In this document: in pieces, positions 1-11,678 of the stretch
How the letters are laid out: the number at the start of each line of letters is the position of its first letter
Position numbering within the stretch: the stretch's first letter is position 1
Source of the DNA: Zopfochytrium polystomum
Taxonomy: Eukaryota; Chytridiomycota; Chytridiomycetes; Chytridiales; Chytridiaceae
Direction of reading: 5' to 3'
Length of the DNA: 64,000 nt
NCBI GenBank assembly: GCA_025765615.1
Contig: JAIVFJ010000199.1
Location: 1 to 64,000, forward strand
The notes under the pieces: generated by a model
What the model was told of the DNA's origin: nothing
Database searches by the model: none
Seen by the model: only the letters and a program-made list of their open reading frames with translations
Translations under genes and position numbers: made by a program

Positions 1-1082
1 GACAACGAGCCGGCGACCGTCGCGTTCGTAGTGCCGGCGTTCGAAGCGCGGCGGGCCGCGGCGATCGCGGCGCGCGCGGCCGCGGAGGTCCCGCCGGCGC
101 TGCACACGTGGGAGGAGGACGGCAGCGCGTTCGACGTGGTGCGCGGGCTGTTGGGGTCCGACCGCTACGACGATCGGGGTCGACGGGTCGAGCCGGGCGT
201 TCATCCACACGGGGCTGGACCAACCCTCCGTCGGGTTGCGGGCCGTGGACGGGACGTTTTTGGTGGCGGAACTGAGGGCGGTGAAGAGCGCGGCGGAGGT
301 GTCGCTGCTGCGGCACGCGAGCGTGGCGACCAAGGCGGCGGTGGCGGCGGTGGCGCGCAGCGTGAGCGCTGGGATGACGGAGGCGGCGGTGGGCGCGATG
401 GTGCGCGGGGCGCTGCGGGCCGCCGGGCTCGGGGACCCGTGGGCGTTGGTGCTGTTTGACCAGGACGCGGCGTTCCCGCACGGGACCGAGGGCGGGGAAG
501 ACGGCGGCGATGGAGGGGGGGAGGTGGCGCGGCTGCGCGACGACGGGTCGGTGGTGCTGATCGACGCCGGCGGCGATGTGCACGGGTACCAGAGCGACGT
601 GACGCGGACGTTCTGGTTCGCGGGGGGCGCGCGGCGGGGCGGCGGTGCCGGCGGCGGTGCGGGCAGCGTGGGACGCGGTGCGGGCGGGGCAGGTCGCGGC
701 GATTGCCGCCGCCGCCGCCGCGGACGGGGCCGGGGGCGCGAAGTGCGGGGCGGTGGACGCGGCGGCGCGCGACGAGATTGCGCGGCGCGGGTACGGGCCG
801 GGGTACCGGTACTTTACGCACCGGCTGGGCCACGGGATCGGGCTGGACGGGCACGAGCCGCCGTACATGACGCGCGGGGCGGAGCGCCTCGTGGCCGCGG
901 GCAACGCGTTCACGGTCGAGCCGGGCGTGTACGTTGCCGGTGAGTTTGGCGTGCGCATCGAGGATATGGTTGTTGTTGTGGACGAGGAGGAGGAGGGTGA
1001 GGGCGGGACGGTGAGGAGGAGCGTGGTGGTGCTGGGCGCAGAGAGCAAGTCGATCGACGACCCGTTCGACGGACACCTCTGA
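1..1082 (+). CDS. Xaa-Pro aminopeptidase/dipeptidase (peptidase M24B), 5' truncated, two apparent frameshifts
   Basis: Metallopeptidase of the pita-bread fold that removes an N-terminal residue linked to proline; probably cytosolic. The window opens inside the creatinase-like N-terminal domain (reads PATVAFVVPAFEARRA in frame 1). The frame must move from 1 to 2 near 160-172 (into IGVDGSSRAFIHTGLDQPSVG) and from 2 to 3 near 620-645, in a G/C run just after the motif ending TRTFWF. All five metal ligands can be read: the Asp pair in VLIDAGGDVHGYQSDVT, His in GHGIGLDGHE, Glu in FTVEPGVYV and Glu in GVRIEDMVV. The stop is TGA. Because the catalytic residues survive, assembly indels in GC-rich runs are as likely as true pseudogenisation; introns that small are not plausible. 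Family assignment is firm, integrity is not. Confidence 0.8.
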
Positions 1083-1242
1083 AAGGCGCTTACTTTTCTC
1101 TCCGTTGTGTGCCCGCCCCCAACTTGTCGTGCTCTTTGTGCTGCTTTCTGTTTTCTCTTCCTCACTGCAGTCTACTTTTTTTCTTTTTTCTTTTTCGTGT
1201 CCTCACCGCCGTTTGTCCACTCCGTTCAGTTCGGTCCTTACT

Positions 1243-1273
<31 letters not shown>

Positions 1274-1713
1274 CAACGCATACAGGCGCCACAGGTTTGG
1301 TTGCTGGTGCAGTTTTTTTTTTATATTTTTTTTTAGTCCTTTATATTTTTATTTTTTTTCCTCGGCGCGCATAGGAGACGGTGGGTATGCCTTTCTTTCG
1401 TTCTAAGGGGTTGGGGTGGTGGGGAGCCGCAAAAAACAGCGAGAAAACAAAAAAAAACATGGGAGAAGAATGCAGTTTCTCCCAGAGCAAGCAGAGCGGG
1501 CAGCAAAAGAAAGAGAGCAAGAAGAAGAAGGAGGGGAAATGGAGAAAGAAAGGAGGACAAGACCCAATTGGGAGAACAAAAACGAAAAAAGAAAAAAGAA
1601 AAAAAAATAAAGGATGGAAGCAAAGAGCGCGGGCAATAGAACTGGGAAGGGAGCGGGTGGTTTTGTGTGTGTTTGTGTTGTGTGTGTGTGTGAAAAGAAA
1701 ACTCTCGCCATCG
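1083..1713. other. intergenic, A/T-run rich
   Basis: Spacer between two convergent genes. It holds T-rich stretches, a run of about 25 A near 1243-1267, further T runs near 1313-1355 and a GA/A-rich block at 1440-1620. I see no coding exon; the open frames here are low complexity. Confidence 0.6.
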
Positions 1714-3236
1714 TCAATAGCCAAACTCGTCCTTCCGCAGGAGGTGGTGGTGCAAGTGCTCCTCCTCGGCGGACAGCTGCGCGAGGATGGACCGCTCGTC
1801 GATGGTGGGCGGGCGGGCGGGGCGCGGCGGGTCGGTGTACTCGACGACGCAGAGGAGCGTGTAAAAGACGCGGGCGGCGAGCGACGTGCGCATGCTGGGC
1901 GGGCGCAGGATGCGCGGGACCTTTTGTTTTTGTTGGTGGAGGTTGAGGGGAGACAGGGTGTGGGGGTCAGTGTCTTCCTTTGACGGAGAGAGAGAGAGAG
2001 AGACAGAGACACCCGCTCCTCAAACAGAGACACACGCGCAACCTACACACACTCACACACACACACACACACGCCTCGCTCTTTTACCTTCCCCAGCTTG
2101 AACGCCAAGACGAACGCGGTCATCTGCAGCAGGTAGTACGTGCCGAACGCCGACAGCACGTGCCAGACGGCGTGGCCGGGCACGCGGCCCCACGCCGGGC
2201 CTAGCCGGCACAGCAGCTTCTCGTACAGCGACCACACGCAGCCGCCCAGCGCCATCAGACACGCCGCCGCCGTCGCGTAGCGACGCGCCGTCGCGAGGAC
2301 CGCCGGGCTGCTGCTGCTGCTGCCGCGGTCGGGCCACCACCGCCAACGACGCCGCGGCGGCGGCGGGGGCTGCGGGGCGGTGGCGGGTGCGGCGGCGGCG
2401 ACGGGGGCGGCAGGGTGGCTTCCGCCGTCGCCGCTGGTGCTGATGATATTGCCAGCGCTGTCGCTGGGTCCGCCGGCTGTGCTGCCGCTACTGCTACTAC
2501 TGCTGCTGCTACTCCGCGGGCCGGCGACGGCGGGGACGCGGGCGTCGTCTTCGGGTGGGAAGGGGAGAGGTTTGGCGAAAAAGATAAAGAGGAGGCAGGC
2601 GAGCGCGAGGGAGAAGGCGACGACGTGGCCGAGGGAGACGATGGTGGGGAGGTCGGGGGAGGGTTCGGAGAGGATGGAGAAGACGAGGGCAGCGACGACG
2701 ACGTGGAAGACGCAGATTTCGGCGACCACGGCGGCGTCGCCGAGCCACCACGGGCGGTGAGCCTTCTCCCTGGTGCTGCTGGTGCTGCTGCTGGTGCTGC
2801 CCTGCGCGCTGGCCGCGCCCGCGGGCGACTTGTTGGTCGCGTCGCTGCCGATGACGACGCCCTTCCGCCGTGGTTGGTGGTGGAGCAAGAAGTTGTTGTT
2901 GTTGTTATTGTGGCTCAGGGCTGGATCGTCAGCGGGGTGGTGGATGGCCTCGTGGATGAGCAGCGGGACGATGACGACTGCAGCGATGGAGATGGTAAAC
3001 TCGTCCATGCGGATCCAGTTTGGGTTTCCGGAGAAGTGGGCGGCGAAGGAGGCGGCGCCGTTGACGGTCATGAGGGAGAAGAGGAGGAGGACGACGGGTG
3101 CGTTGCGGCAGTGGACGGCGACGAGGACGGAGCCGAGGATGCCGAGGAGGAGGATGACGGCGGCGGAGATGGAGCTCGCGAACTCGGGGTAGCCGTGCCA
3201 GCGAGCCTCGCAGAAGGGAAACTCGCTGGCACCCAT
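1714..3236 (-). CDS. CREST-superfamily (alkaline ceramidase-like) multi-pass membrane protein
   Basis: Two exons, 2088..3236 and 1714..1920, joined by a 167-bp intron (donor GTAAAA, acceptor AAAG, phase 0), giving about 451 residues. The N-terminus FPFCEARWHGYPEF resembles the ceramidase opening FCE..W...EF. Several hydrophobic helices follow, then a Ser/His/Asp stretch (SFAAHFSGNPNWIRMDE) and, near the C-terminus, HAVWHVLSAFGTYY, the HxxxH helix typical of the CREST fold (ceramidases, PAQR, Per1). These residues would supply the zinc site. A long Ser/Asn/Pro-rich loop (about residues 105-150 and 225-300) is inserted between helices, longer than in classical alkaline ceramidases. The last exon gives an acidic, His-rich tail ending DEFGY. 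Hydrolysis of ceramide is inference from motifs; a receptor-like CREST member is the alternative. Confidence 0.6.
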
Positions 3237-3550
3237 GTTTTATGGGCGGAGAAGTGGGTGTGAGCTCAGGTAATTAGGGTGGGGGTGAATGGGTCTAAAG
3301 AGGTCGCTTGATGAGGAGAGCGCTGAGTCGCCGCCGCCCCCTCGATCCGATGCCCCCGCCGCCGCGACTACCGCCAATACCACCCCACCACCACCACCAC
3401 TAGGTCGCGTCGAGGAGTCGCCGAGGAGTTGAGTGTCGTCGAGTGAGTGAGTGTCGAGTAGAAGTAGTGGTCGAGGGGTGAGTGAGTGATTGGGTGAGTG
3501 GCGGAAGGAGGCTGCCGACAGCGCGCTCGCGATCACGGTGGGTGGGTCAG

Positions 3551-3605
3551 GTCTGTCTGTCTGTCTGCCTATATGTCTGTCTGTCTGTCTGTCTCGTCGT
3601 TCGTT
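3551..3605. repeat. (TCTG)n microsatellite
   Basis: Imperfect CTGT tetranucleotide tract followed by TCGT repeats, upstream of the divergent membrane-protein gene. No gene is seen in 3237-4294; the remainder is GAGT-type short repeats and CT-rich sequence. Confidence 0.8.
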
Positions 3606-3777
3606 CGTTCGTTGTTGTTGTTTGTTTTTGGCTTTTTTTGGTTAAATTCGATGAATGAATTGAATGAATTGTCTGTCTGCCACTCTGCCTCTCTCTTCTC
3701 TTAGTTTTGCATGTCTGCTTGTTGTTGTTTTTTCCCCCCCTTTTTGGAGCTTGGCGCCAGCGCGGATACACAGACAC

Positions 3778-3823
3778 CCTCTCTCTCCCTACCTCTCTCT
3801 CTCACTCTGTCTCTCTCTCTCTG

Positions 3824-3860
<37 letters not shown>

Positions 3861-3890
3861 CTCGCTGTCTCACTGTCTCTCTCTGGAGGC
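3778..3890. repeat. CT-rich microsatellite
   Basis: TCTC tract with occasional G substitutions. Open frames across it (Ser-Leu repeats) are translation artefacts. Confidence 0.8.
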
Positions 3891-4110
3891 GGCGTGTCTC
3901 CATGCCTTTCCTGCGTGCCTGCTCACGGCCTGTCTTCCGATCCTTTCCAGACCGAGTGAGTGAGTGGGAGGGAGTGAGCGAGGGAGGGAGTGAGTGAGTG
4001 TGTCTCCCCCAGCGTGTCTATGGAAGGCGGCATTGGGGCGGGATGGGCGACGCTGTTCCAATTGTTAAATACCCTTCCGCTGCTGCCTGCTGCCCGCTGC
4101 CTGCTGCCTG

Positions 4111-4121
4111 AGAGAGCGAGA

Positions 4122-4201
<80 letters not shown>
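4111..4201. repeat. (AG)n microsatellite
   Basis: Nearly pure AG dinucleotide tract of about 80 bp, just beyond the 3' end of the F-box/ankyrin gene. Confidence 0.9.
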
Positions 4202-4206
<5 letters not shown>

Positions 4207-4294
4207 CTGCACCACAAGGGTCAACCAAAGCTGTAAAAGTTGTATTTTATTTCGGAATCAAACGTCAAGCAAAACAAACAACACCACCAAACTT

Positions 4295-6538
4295 TCAAGC
4301 AGGACGCCCCCTGCCGTGTCCCAGCCGCACGACGGGGGAGTCCAGCTGCCATTCGTCGGCGGCGGCGGCGGCAGTGCTGCTCTGCGCGACGTGGAACGCC
4401 TCCCACTCGTCGTCGTCGCCGCTGTTGGTCCAGGAGCCGCCACCGATATTGGCCCAGGCTCCGCCACCATCGATCTCACCGCCATCGCTGTCTCTGCTGC
4501 CCTCGTCGCGGTGGTGGTCATCGTCGTCGCCGTCGCCGTCGCCATCACCATCACCCACTCCTCCCGCGACCGTACCCGCACCGTCAACGTCGTCGTCGTC
4601 GGCCACACCCCCCGCCAGCCGCAGCACCGCCAGCACCGCCGCGCCGGCAGCGCGCGGGTTAACCACAACCTGCGCGGGGGTCAGCCCGCGCGCGTCCTTG
4701 GCGCAGATGTCCGCGCCGAGCACGATCAGCACCTGCGCGGCGTCGACGGCGCCGCGGCGTGCCGCAACGTGCAGCGCGGTGAACCCAAAGTCGGAGCGGC
4801 GGTCGAGCGGGCAGCCGAGCAGCTGGTGGAGCCTGCGGAGCAGCAGGCCGTCGTTGTCGTTCGCGGCGTAGTGCAGCGGCGGCATGTCGGCCCAGCCGAT
4901 GCGCTTGTTCCTGTACTTTGCCAGGGCTCCAGCCGGCGGCCGCGGCAGCAGCGGGACGAGGAGGTCGAGGGCCTCTACGGTGGGTCTGTGTTCCATCAGG
5001 CGCTTGACGAGGCTGGCGGCGCGCGGGGGGGGGAGGACGGCGCCGGCGGCGACGAGGGCGCGGAAGCCGTCGAAGTGTTTGTTCTTGAAGGCGTCCACGA
5101 GGGCGCGGGTGGCGGCGGCCGGGGTGGCGCGCGGGTCGGCGCCGTGGGCGACGAGGAGGCGGAGGAGGTCGGGGTGGGCGGTGGCGTACTTGAGCGGCGA
5201 GCGGGCGGCCGGCGCCGCGAGCGGGGAGATGCCGCGAGGGCGCGCGTGGTCGACGAGCAGGAAGCGCACCGCGTCAGTGCGGCCGAAGCGCACGGCCAGC
5301 TCGAACGGGCTGGCTTTCAGCGTGTGGCGCGCGAACGGGTCGAGGCCGAGCGTCGACACCAGCAGCTGCGCGAACGCGACGTTGCCGTCGCGGCAAGCGT
5401 ACGCGAGGATCGACTGCGCCTGCGCCGGCGAATCGCGTTGCACCAGCGCGTGCGCGTAGCGCAGCAGCGCCACAGTGCGGCCGTAGGCGCCGCCGTCGCC
5501 TTGTTCTTCTTGTTTCCCGTGTTCTCCCTGTGGCTGCTGCTCTTTTCCTTGTCCTTTTTCTTCTTCTTCTTCTTTCTTGGGCAGTCCCTTGTCGTAAAGG
5601 CACTCGAGCACCCTGCACGCGGCGGTGGTCGCAAAGCGGCTCCCGACGCGCGGGTACAGCTCCAGCACGGCCACGGCGGCGCGCGCATAGTTCTGCAGCG
5701 CAAGCATGAGCAGCCACGCGTCAAAGTACTCTTCCTTGACCAGCGCCTTGGGCAGGCCGCGCTCGACCAGCGCCGCCACCGCCGCGTCGGTCGCCGCGTT
5801 GGGGCAGTCGCCGTTGTCGCGGACGATCCGCAGAGGGCCCTCCCACCGCTCCGCCCGGCCCCATCGGTACCGACGGCGCGCCCAGCGGGCCCTCCGCCGC
5901 CGGGAGGCGTCGTCGTTGCCGCCCATTTGCCATTGCCTAGTCCTTCTCCAATTGTAGTCGTCGTAGTCGTCGTCGCTGTCGTCGTCTTCGTCCTTGTCGC
6001 CGTCGTCGTCGTGTTCGTCTTTGTCATCGTCGCCGTCGTCATCGTCGCCGAAAAGGCGGGCACCGCGCATGGGCCGTTTCGCGAGGAGGAGCATGCAGTC
6101 GACCTGCATGGGACGGGGCGCGGAGGCTGCCCAGGCGAGTGCTGCGGCGGGGTTGCCCGGGAACCAACCGTCGCGGGAGAGGGCGGCAGCGGCGTAGGCG
6201 CGGACGAAGCGGTCGCCGAGGGCGGGGGAGGCGGCGCGGATGTCCGGGTCTGGGCCGTGGAGGGCGAAGGCGGTGCGGGCGTGGCGGGCGGTGGCACCGG
6301 GGCGGTTCTCGAGCACGTCGCGGTGCAGGGTGCGCAGGCGCCTACCGGCGGAGAAGAAGGCGAGGGAGCGGGCGACGGGGAGGAGCGTCGCGATGGCGAT
6401 GATCACCGTGTCGGGGAGGGCCGAGAGGTAGTCCGGCCCCGTCGGCTCCTCCTCCTGATCGTACGCATCCGCCGCCGCCGCCGTCTCGTGCATGTGCAGC
6501 TGCTGGCCATTGCGGCTGTGGTTGTCGTCGTGCGACAT
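4295..6538 (-). CDS. F-box-like / ankyrin-repeat protein
   Basis: Single-exon frame of 747 residues starting at an ATG right below a GA-rich leader. Residues about 35-75 (LSALPDTVIIAIATLLPVAR, then FFSAGRRLRTLHRDVL) have the F-box pattern LP..V...I...L....R..F..V.R.L. Ankyrin-type units follow from about residue 375 onward, for example SPFELAVRFGRTDAVRFLL, PPLHYAAND and TALHVAARRGAVDAAQVLI. Two low-complexity inserts interrupt the helices: an Asp-rich block near residues 165-195 and a Glu/Gln/Lys-rich block near 325-350; a second Asp-rich tail closes the protein. By family analogy it would be a substrate adaptor of an SCF ubiquitin ligase; no substrate can be inferred. High GC and Arg/Ala content match neighbouring genes. 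Confidence 0.8.
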   Translation of the reverse strand: MSHDDNHSRNGQQLHMHETAAAADAYDQEEEPTGPDYLSALPDTVIIAIATLLPVARSLAFFSAGRRLRTLHRDVLENRPGATARHARTAFALHGPDPDIRAASPALGDRFVRAYAAAALSRDGWFPGNPAAALAWAASAPRPMQVDCMLLLAKRPMRGARLFGDDDDGDDDKDEHDDDGDKDEDDDSDDDYDDYNWRRTRQWQMGGNDDASRRRRARWARRRYRWGRAERWEGPLRIVRDNGDCPNAATDAAVAALVERGLPKALVKEEYFDAWLLMLALQNYARAAVAVLELYPRVGSRFATTAACRVLECLYDKGLPKKEEEEEKGQGKEQQPQGEHGKQEEQGDGGAYGRTVALLRYAHALVQRDSPAQAQSILAYACRDGNVAFAQLLVSTLGLDPFARHTLKASPFELAVRFGRTDAVRFLLVDHARPRGISPLAAPAARSPLKYATAHPDLLRLLVAHGADPRATPAAATRALVDAFKNKHFDGFRALVAAGAVLPPPRAASLVKRLMEHRPTVEALDLLVPLLPRPPAGALAKYRNKRIGWADMPPLHYAANDNDGLLLRRLHQLLGCPLDRRSDFGFTALHVAARRGAVDAAQVLIVLGADICAKDARGLTPAQVVVNPRAAGAAVLAVLRLAGGVADDDDVDGAGTVAGGVGDGDGDGDGDDDDHHRDEGSRDSDGGEIDGGGAWANIGGGSWTNSGDDDEWEAFHVAQSSTAAAAADEWQLDSPVVRLGHGRGRPA

Positions 6539-6554
6539 CTCTCTCGGCCCAGTT

Positions 6555-6555
<1 letters not shown>

Positions 6556-6646
<91 letters not shown>

Positions 6647-6672
6647 CCTCTCTCTCCCTCTCTGTCTCCCTT
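6556..6672. repeat. (CT)n microsatellite in the leader of the F-box gene
   Basis: About 110 bp of TC dinucleotide, ending 18 bp before the ATG at 6538. On the gene's own strand the transcript leader would be GA-rich. Confidence 0.85.
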
Positions 6673-9027
6673 TCTAAATTTCTCAACTTGGCCACAATGT
6701 TGTTACAACGCGTCAGAGAGATGAGAGACAGAGAAAGACGAGAGACAGAGGGAGAACGGAGAGCGAGACAGAAGCAACTATTATATTTGTGTGAGGGCAG
6801 CGAGTCGAGTCGATTCATCCGCATCTCGATTTTCGTTCGTTCCAGAAGGCTCCACAACAACCCCGAAAACGTGATAATCGCTCCAAGGCGCCAGAAGATG
6901 TCTATTATGCATCTCCAGGCCGTGACGATGGCGTATGTACATGCAGCGAATTGGTAGAAAACACCTCCTGGCACTAAACGGGCGGTTTATACGTTGGGCG
7001 GATTTGCTCAAATGTCACCTTGTGCGGAGAACTTCGAGATTTTTGAAATTTTTGACCTGAGTGGGGCTTGTTAACCCTTTAAGCCTCACACACAAAAACC
7101 TACCTGTAGGACAGAGGTGCCCAACTTTCAACAACTGATACTGTCACCAAAAAAAAAAAAAAAAATAATAAAATGAAAATAACACAGAGTATAGGAGTAA
7201 CAGAAAGAGCAGAAGCCAGGCTTTCATAAAGAGAAAATCCTAGATAAAGCATTCGGCCTCTCAACTTTCACATGCAGCTGCAAGTGCAATTGAGAAGCGT
7301 TAGCGTAGCGGAATAGCGCATTCAAAAGAGGAAAGACTGGTGAGTTTTTTAATGTAAAAACTTGACTGAAGTACTGTGAAAAAGTTGGTAGTGTATGTCT
7401 GTTAATCAAGTACCTGTTGTTTTTGTCTGCAAACGCCCATGAGCGCGACGGCGCTGACCAACGGCTGTGCAGACGTTACTCTCCGTGACAGCGACCCGTT
7501 AGCGATGGCAGCAAAAGCCGCCGGCAAGCAAGCGCAAGACTGAATCGGGGTGGGTCAAATCTCCTTCGCGTGAGGGATGGCCCAGATCAGTCCCAGCGTC
7601 CCCCCCACTCCGCCTCGCTGGGGGGTTCGAGTGTTCCCTCCCAACTCTGGTTCGGACAAACCATCTTGACGACTCGTGCGCACTGGTACGAGCAGGGAGA
7701 AATACTTATCGCTTGCGCCAGGAAAAATCCCTTTTCCCCACACACCTCCTTCCCAAACGATGAACGGGAGGAAGGTGAACGGGTGGAGGCGGTTGCAGTG
7801 GGTGTTGAAGACGACAAGTATGAAGAGGAGATTGTTGTGGTGGAGGGAGGGCGTGCCGTGGGCGTCGTGCATTGGCACTGACACAGCGAGCATTCACGAG
7901 CGCCAGCAGCACGGGCAAAGCCAGCGCCAACACCCAGCAGTAGCAGCAGCGCCGGTACCTCTGGCTACGACGGCGGCGCGGCAGTGGCTAGCTCTTCCTT
8001 TCATCTCAGGGATGGTTTACGGCCTTTTAGGGGCCGCCTTGTCTCGTGGCAGCTGCACACTTGCGGTCCTCACCCTCTTCCTTCAATGCTCCGCGCTGGG
8101 TGTGACCCAGACAACCTCTTTCTTTCATCTCAGGAAAGATTTGTTGTCTCCTTGTGGACCGTCTGGCGCGTCCCCACCGAGCTCCAGCACCTCGTCCCTC
8201 CCCCACTTCTTTTGTCGAGTTGATGGATAGATGATGTTGCTTCTTTTCTCCGCTCAATCTTCCAAAATAAAAATGCGGGCAGAGGAGTTTTTGACAAAAG
8301 GAAATCTTTATCATCGCAAGGCGGCGCTCATGGTCGGCGTCGCACAACATGTTCGCGCAGCGCCGGTTATTGGAAGGTTATGACGGATTGCCCCTCAATG
8401 GTAAGTTGGCCCGCGCCACCACAATATCCCTTCTCCTCCTCTTCTTTCCCGTTCAGTCGGCGTTTTTCGTGGAACATTTTGTTTTTTGCTTTTCGGGTGT
8501 GGTCCTCAGCGATGAGGAGCTCACTGACAATAACTAACCAGAAAGTACCATCCTACCAGTAACACCCTTAACTTAGCAGTCTCCCAACCCCTGAAGCCCA
8601 GAAACACCGCTTGCCAACCGTTCGAAAGACTCCCCTTCTTTTCATAAACTGCTTGAGAACCTCTTTCTTTACTTTCTTGCAATAGTGGTGGAAGGGAGTG
8701 AAAAAAAAAACCAAAAAAAAAAAAAAAACCATACGAATGCATAGAGGATCACACAAAGCGGAGAGAACAACCAAACCGAAGCGCACAAGTCCCACTCGGC
8801 CAGCGAGCAAGTGCCCCTTTCAAAAACAAAAGTAAGAACAAGAAGAACAGAAGGGAAGAAGAAAAAAAAGGCAAACGTACCCACCCCCACCTCCACCCCC
8901 AAAGAGAAAAGCCCCTCCCGCATTTCATCGACCTTTCCAGCGACTGTGACCCCACCATCCCTTCCCTTTATCTCCCGGCTCGTCACTCATCCCAACCGCA
9001 ACCTCTGTTCGCAGCAATTTATTCTTG
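6673..9027. other. no confidently supported gene
   Basis: Mixed-composition stretch with A runs near 7147-7165 and 8701-8729. One + frame at 7676-8230 contains a hydrophobic segment (FISGMVYGLLGAAL) and a duplicated acceptor-like motif (CTTTCATCTCAGG near 7999 and 8122). A short + frame at 8349-8400 (MFAQRRLLEGYDGLPLN) ends exactly at a GGTAAGT donor. I could not chain these into a gene or match them to a family. Confidence 0.4.
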
Positions 9028-10834
9028 TTACCGCAGGGACTTTAGCTCCAAGAACCGGTAGATTGTCTGCCGCAAGAAGCCAATGTAAGCCGCAAACACG
9101 ATCAGGCAGATGGTTCCTCTAAAGGGGTGGGTGCGTCAGCAGTGCGTCGGAAAAGAGAAAACATTCCACAAAAAAAAAAAAAAAAATTGAACAAAGAGAA
9201 CAAATGAACTCCCGCACTCAACTGATCCCCCCACAAAACGGTCGAAGTCGCAAACACGCCAACGTCGCTGGAGCTGTCGGCTACAGCGGCGATAATGTCA
9301 AAGACGAGCGAGACGGAAGCGCCAAAGGCGGCGGCCCAGCAGAAGAACAGCAGGGTGTTGCGCGCGGTGCGGATGTCGCCGTTGCGGATCTGGCGCTCAA
9401 ACAGACCCATCTCCGTGTGGACGGCGCAGGCTACGGCTTCCGCCGCCGCTGCGGACGCCGCAGACGCGTTCGGCGCCGCCGCAGTGGGGACCCCCGTGCG
9501 CTTCGGGGAAGCGGACGCGGACGAGGACGGCGGCACCGTGGTGGGGTACCGGTAGTGGTGGTGTTGGTGGTGTTGTTGTTGGACTGGCGAGGCGGCGGGG
9601 CGGGTGGGGGGGAAGGAGTGCTGCAAGGGTGCGGAGAGAGGAGAGGTCGAAGGGTGGGGAGGGGCGGCGGGATTCTGAGGGAAGAAAAGGGACGTGGGAG
9701 CGGCGGAGTAGGGTGTGGAGGAAGGGGAGGAGGGGGCGGAGGACAGCGTCGGGGTTGGGGCGGACTGGTGTGAGGGTATCCAGCCGTGGTTCGGAATGAG
9801 GGGCTGGGGAAACTGTGGCGGCGCGGGCGGCGGCAACGGCGCGACAACGGCGGCGGCGGCGGAGCCAGAAGAGTACTCGCTGCTGAACCGCGACGACGTG
9901 CGGCCGAGCGAGTCGAACGAAGAAGACGCTGGGTGGAACGCGTCGGGCGCTGGAACCGACTGCTGCGTTGCGCCATGGAGGTGGCGAGAAGAATTGCTTC
10001 CGCCGATCCCGTTAACCCCTGACCACTTACTCCCGTTGATATCGCCCGTCTGTAACCGGCGCCACGCAAGGAGCGACGGGGCCATTCGGTCCCGCAGGGT
10101 GCTGGAGAATTGAAAGCGCGCGGCGATGGTGATGATGATGAGGGCAACGTTCGATGCGAGCGCGAAGGGCTTGTAGACGGTGAGGGCGGTGTTTAGGGAG
10201 CCGATCAGCGCGTCGCTGGGAGGGTAGTCTTCTGGTGGGAGGTTGGCGGCTTCGGTGATGCTCAGAGCCGCGCGGAAGCTGGCGACGCCGGCGGCGAGGG
10301 GAAAGACCAGGCAGAGCGGAATGATTTGGGCAAATATGCGGAGTCGCGGGTTCCACGGGACTGCAGAGGAGATGACTGAGCGGATGTACAAAACGATTGC
10401 CGTGTAGGCACAGAGGTGTGCGATGCCAAGGATGCCACTGATTGAAGATATTGGAGGGAAACGTTTTTCGTTGTTCGGTTGGTCAAAATCTCATACATTA
10501 CCGCTTCTCTCCCTCTCTCCCTCTTTTGTGAATCCTCTACAAGCAGAACGAAGCAAGCGGGAACATATCACTCACTTGAAGAGGTACTGCTTCCCGCCGA
10601 GCTCCAGCGCGGCGACGCCGGAGATGAAGAGCACCAGGCTGGCAACGCTGAGCCACAGCGACAGGTCAGCGTAGCGGTCTGTTGTTGTGGAGGAGGAAGA
10701 GCCGCGCGGGCAGCTGCACCCGTTCTCGGTGTGCAACCCGGCTCGCTTTTCCATCCAGTTCAGGCGAAATCTCAACACAGTCAGAGACACGCCGAGGAGC
10801 AGGATGGTGCTGACAACGGCCAAGAAAACGCGCG
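9028..10834 (-). CDS. seven-helix membrane protein of unknown function (5' end unresolved)
   Basis: Three exons can be chained: 10576..10834, 9223..10437 and 9028..9118. Introns are GTGAGT...TCAG and GTTGAG...TTTAG, and both preserve phase. The translation shows about seven hydrophobic helices: RVFLAVVSTILLLGVSLTV, SLWLSVASLVLFISGVA, ILGIAHLCAYTAIVLYI, IIPLCLVFPLAAGVASF, FALASNVALIIITIAA, then a long Ser/Pro/His-rich loop of about 170 residues, then NTLLFFCWAAAFGASVSLVF and ICLIVFAAYIGFL. It ends LELKSLR. The first exon begins after a TGTAG acceptor, so an upstream exon with the ATG is missing from this model; candidates near 10990-11060 did not join in phase. I do not recognise the family. 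A fungal GPCR-like topology is possible but unsupported by motifs. Confidence 0.55.
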
Positions 10835-11408
10835 CTACAGAAATGGAGGGTAATTGCGAGGGAGGAGAGCGGGGATAGGAGACCAATTATTTAGAGCTTT
10901 CTCGGGTTTGCGCCGTCAGTCGTGTGAACACACAACACTGGCACCCACCACCAACACACACCGCCCACCAAACTCACTATCGAACCCCCAACGAACCCAC
11001 CCATAGAAAGATCCCCTTCCTGGAGGCTGCACTCATCCAAAGATGGACCCGAGATGAGCGGCGTGCATGCTGTGTTGTGGGGGGGTAGTAATTGAGAGAA
11101 GTGCAAGCGTGAGTGTATGTAGCATTTTGTTCTTCGAAGTTTTTTTTTTTTTTTTTTTTTTTTTTGCTTGTTGGGAGTGCCCAATCCTCTTTCTCATCCT
11201 CATCGCGCATTCATGTATCATCACCTCGTCCATTGGATAGCACTATTGGCGTGCCGAACACAAACTGGGCCGTCGGGGTCGGCCTCGCCGTTGCATCTGC
11301 TGCTGCTGCTACTGCGGCGGCGGCGGCGGCGGCGGCCCCGTTGCTTGCAGCCATTCGACGACACCGGCTGGCTGGGGAATCAATAGAGCAAAAAAAGTTA
11401 AATAAATA

Positions 11409-11429
11409 TGGAGTTGTGAGTGCGTGTGC

Positions 11430-11464
<35 letters not shown>

Positions 11465-11527
11465 GATAGAGACAGAGGGAGACAGTGAGAGACAGAGAGT
11501 CAGAGAGACAGAGAGACAGAGAGAGAG
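11409..11527. repeat. (GA)n / GACA microsatellite
   Basis: GAGAGA tract grading into GACAGA units. It lies in the gene-free stretch 10835-12520, which also has a T run at 11139-11165. Confidence 0.85.
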
Positions 11528-11633
11528 CCTGTATTTTTTTATTCAGCCATTGTGCGCAATTGCCCAAGAACTGTCGTCGGTCTGTCTGTCCACCTCTGCG
11601 CGCGATTCCGCAAGCCAGCCGCTGACTGTTTGA

Positions 11634-11678
<45 letters not shown>

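Noticed and set aside
3664..4228. Several frames coding Ser-Leu repeats
   Set aside because: Direct translation of CT microsatellite.
4316..6724. 802-codon + frame antisense to the F-box/ankyrin gene
   Set aside because: Val/Gly/Arg-rich shadow of a GC-rich gene; the minus frame has ankyrin and F-box patterns, this one has none.
7676..8230. 184-codon + frame with one hydrophobic segment
   Set aside because: No family match, no conserved pattern, and no coherent exon chain; kept only as a remark.
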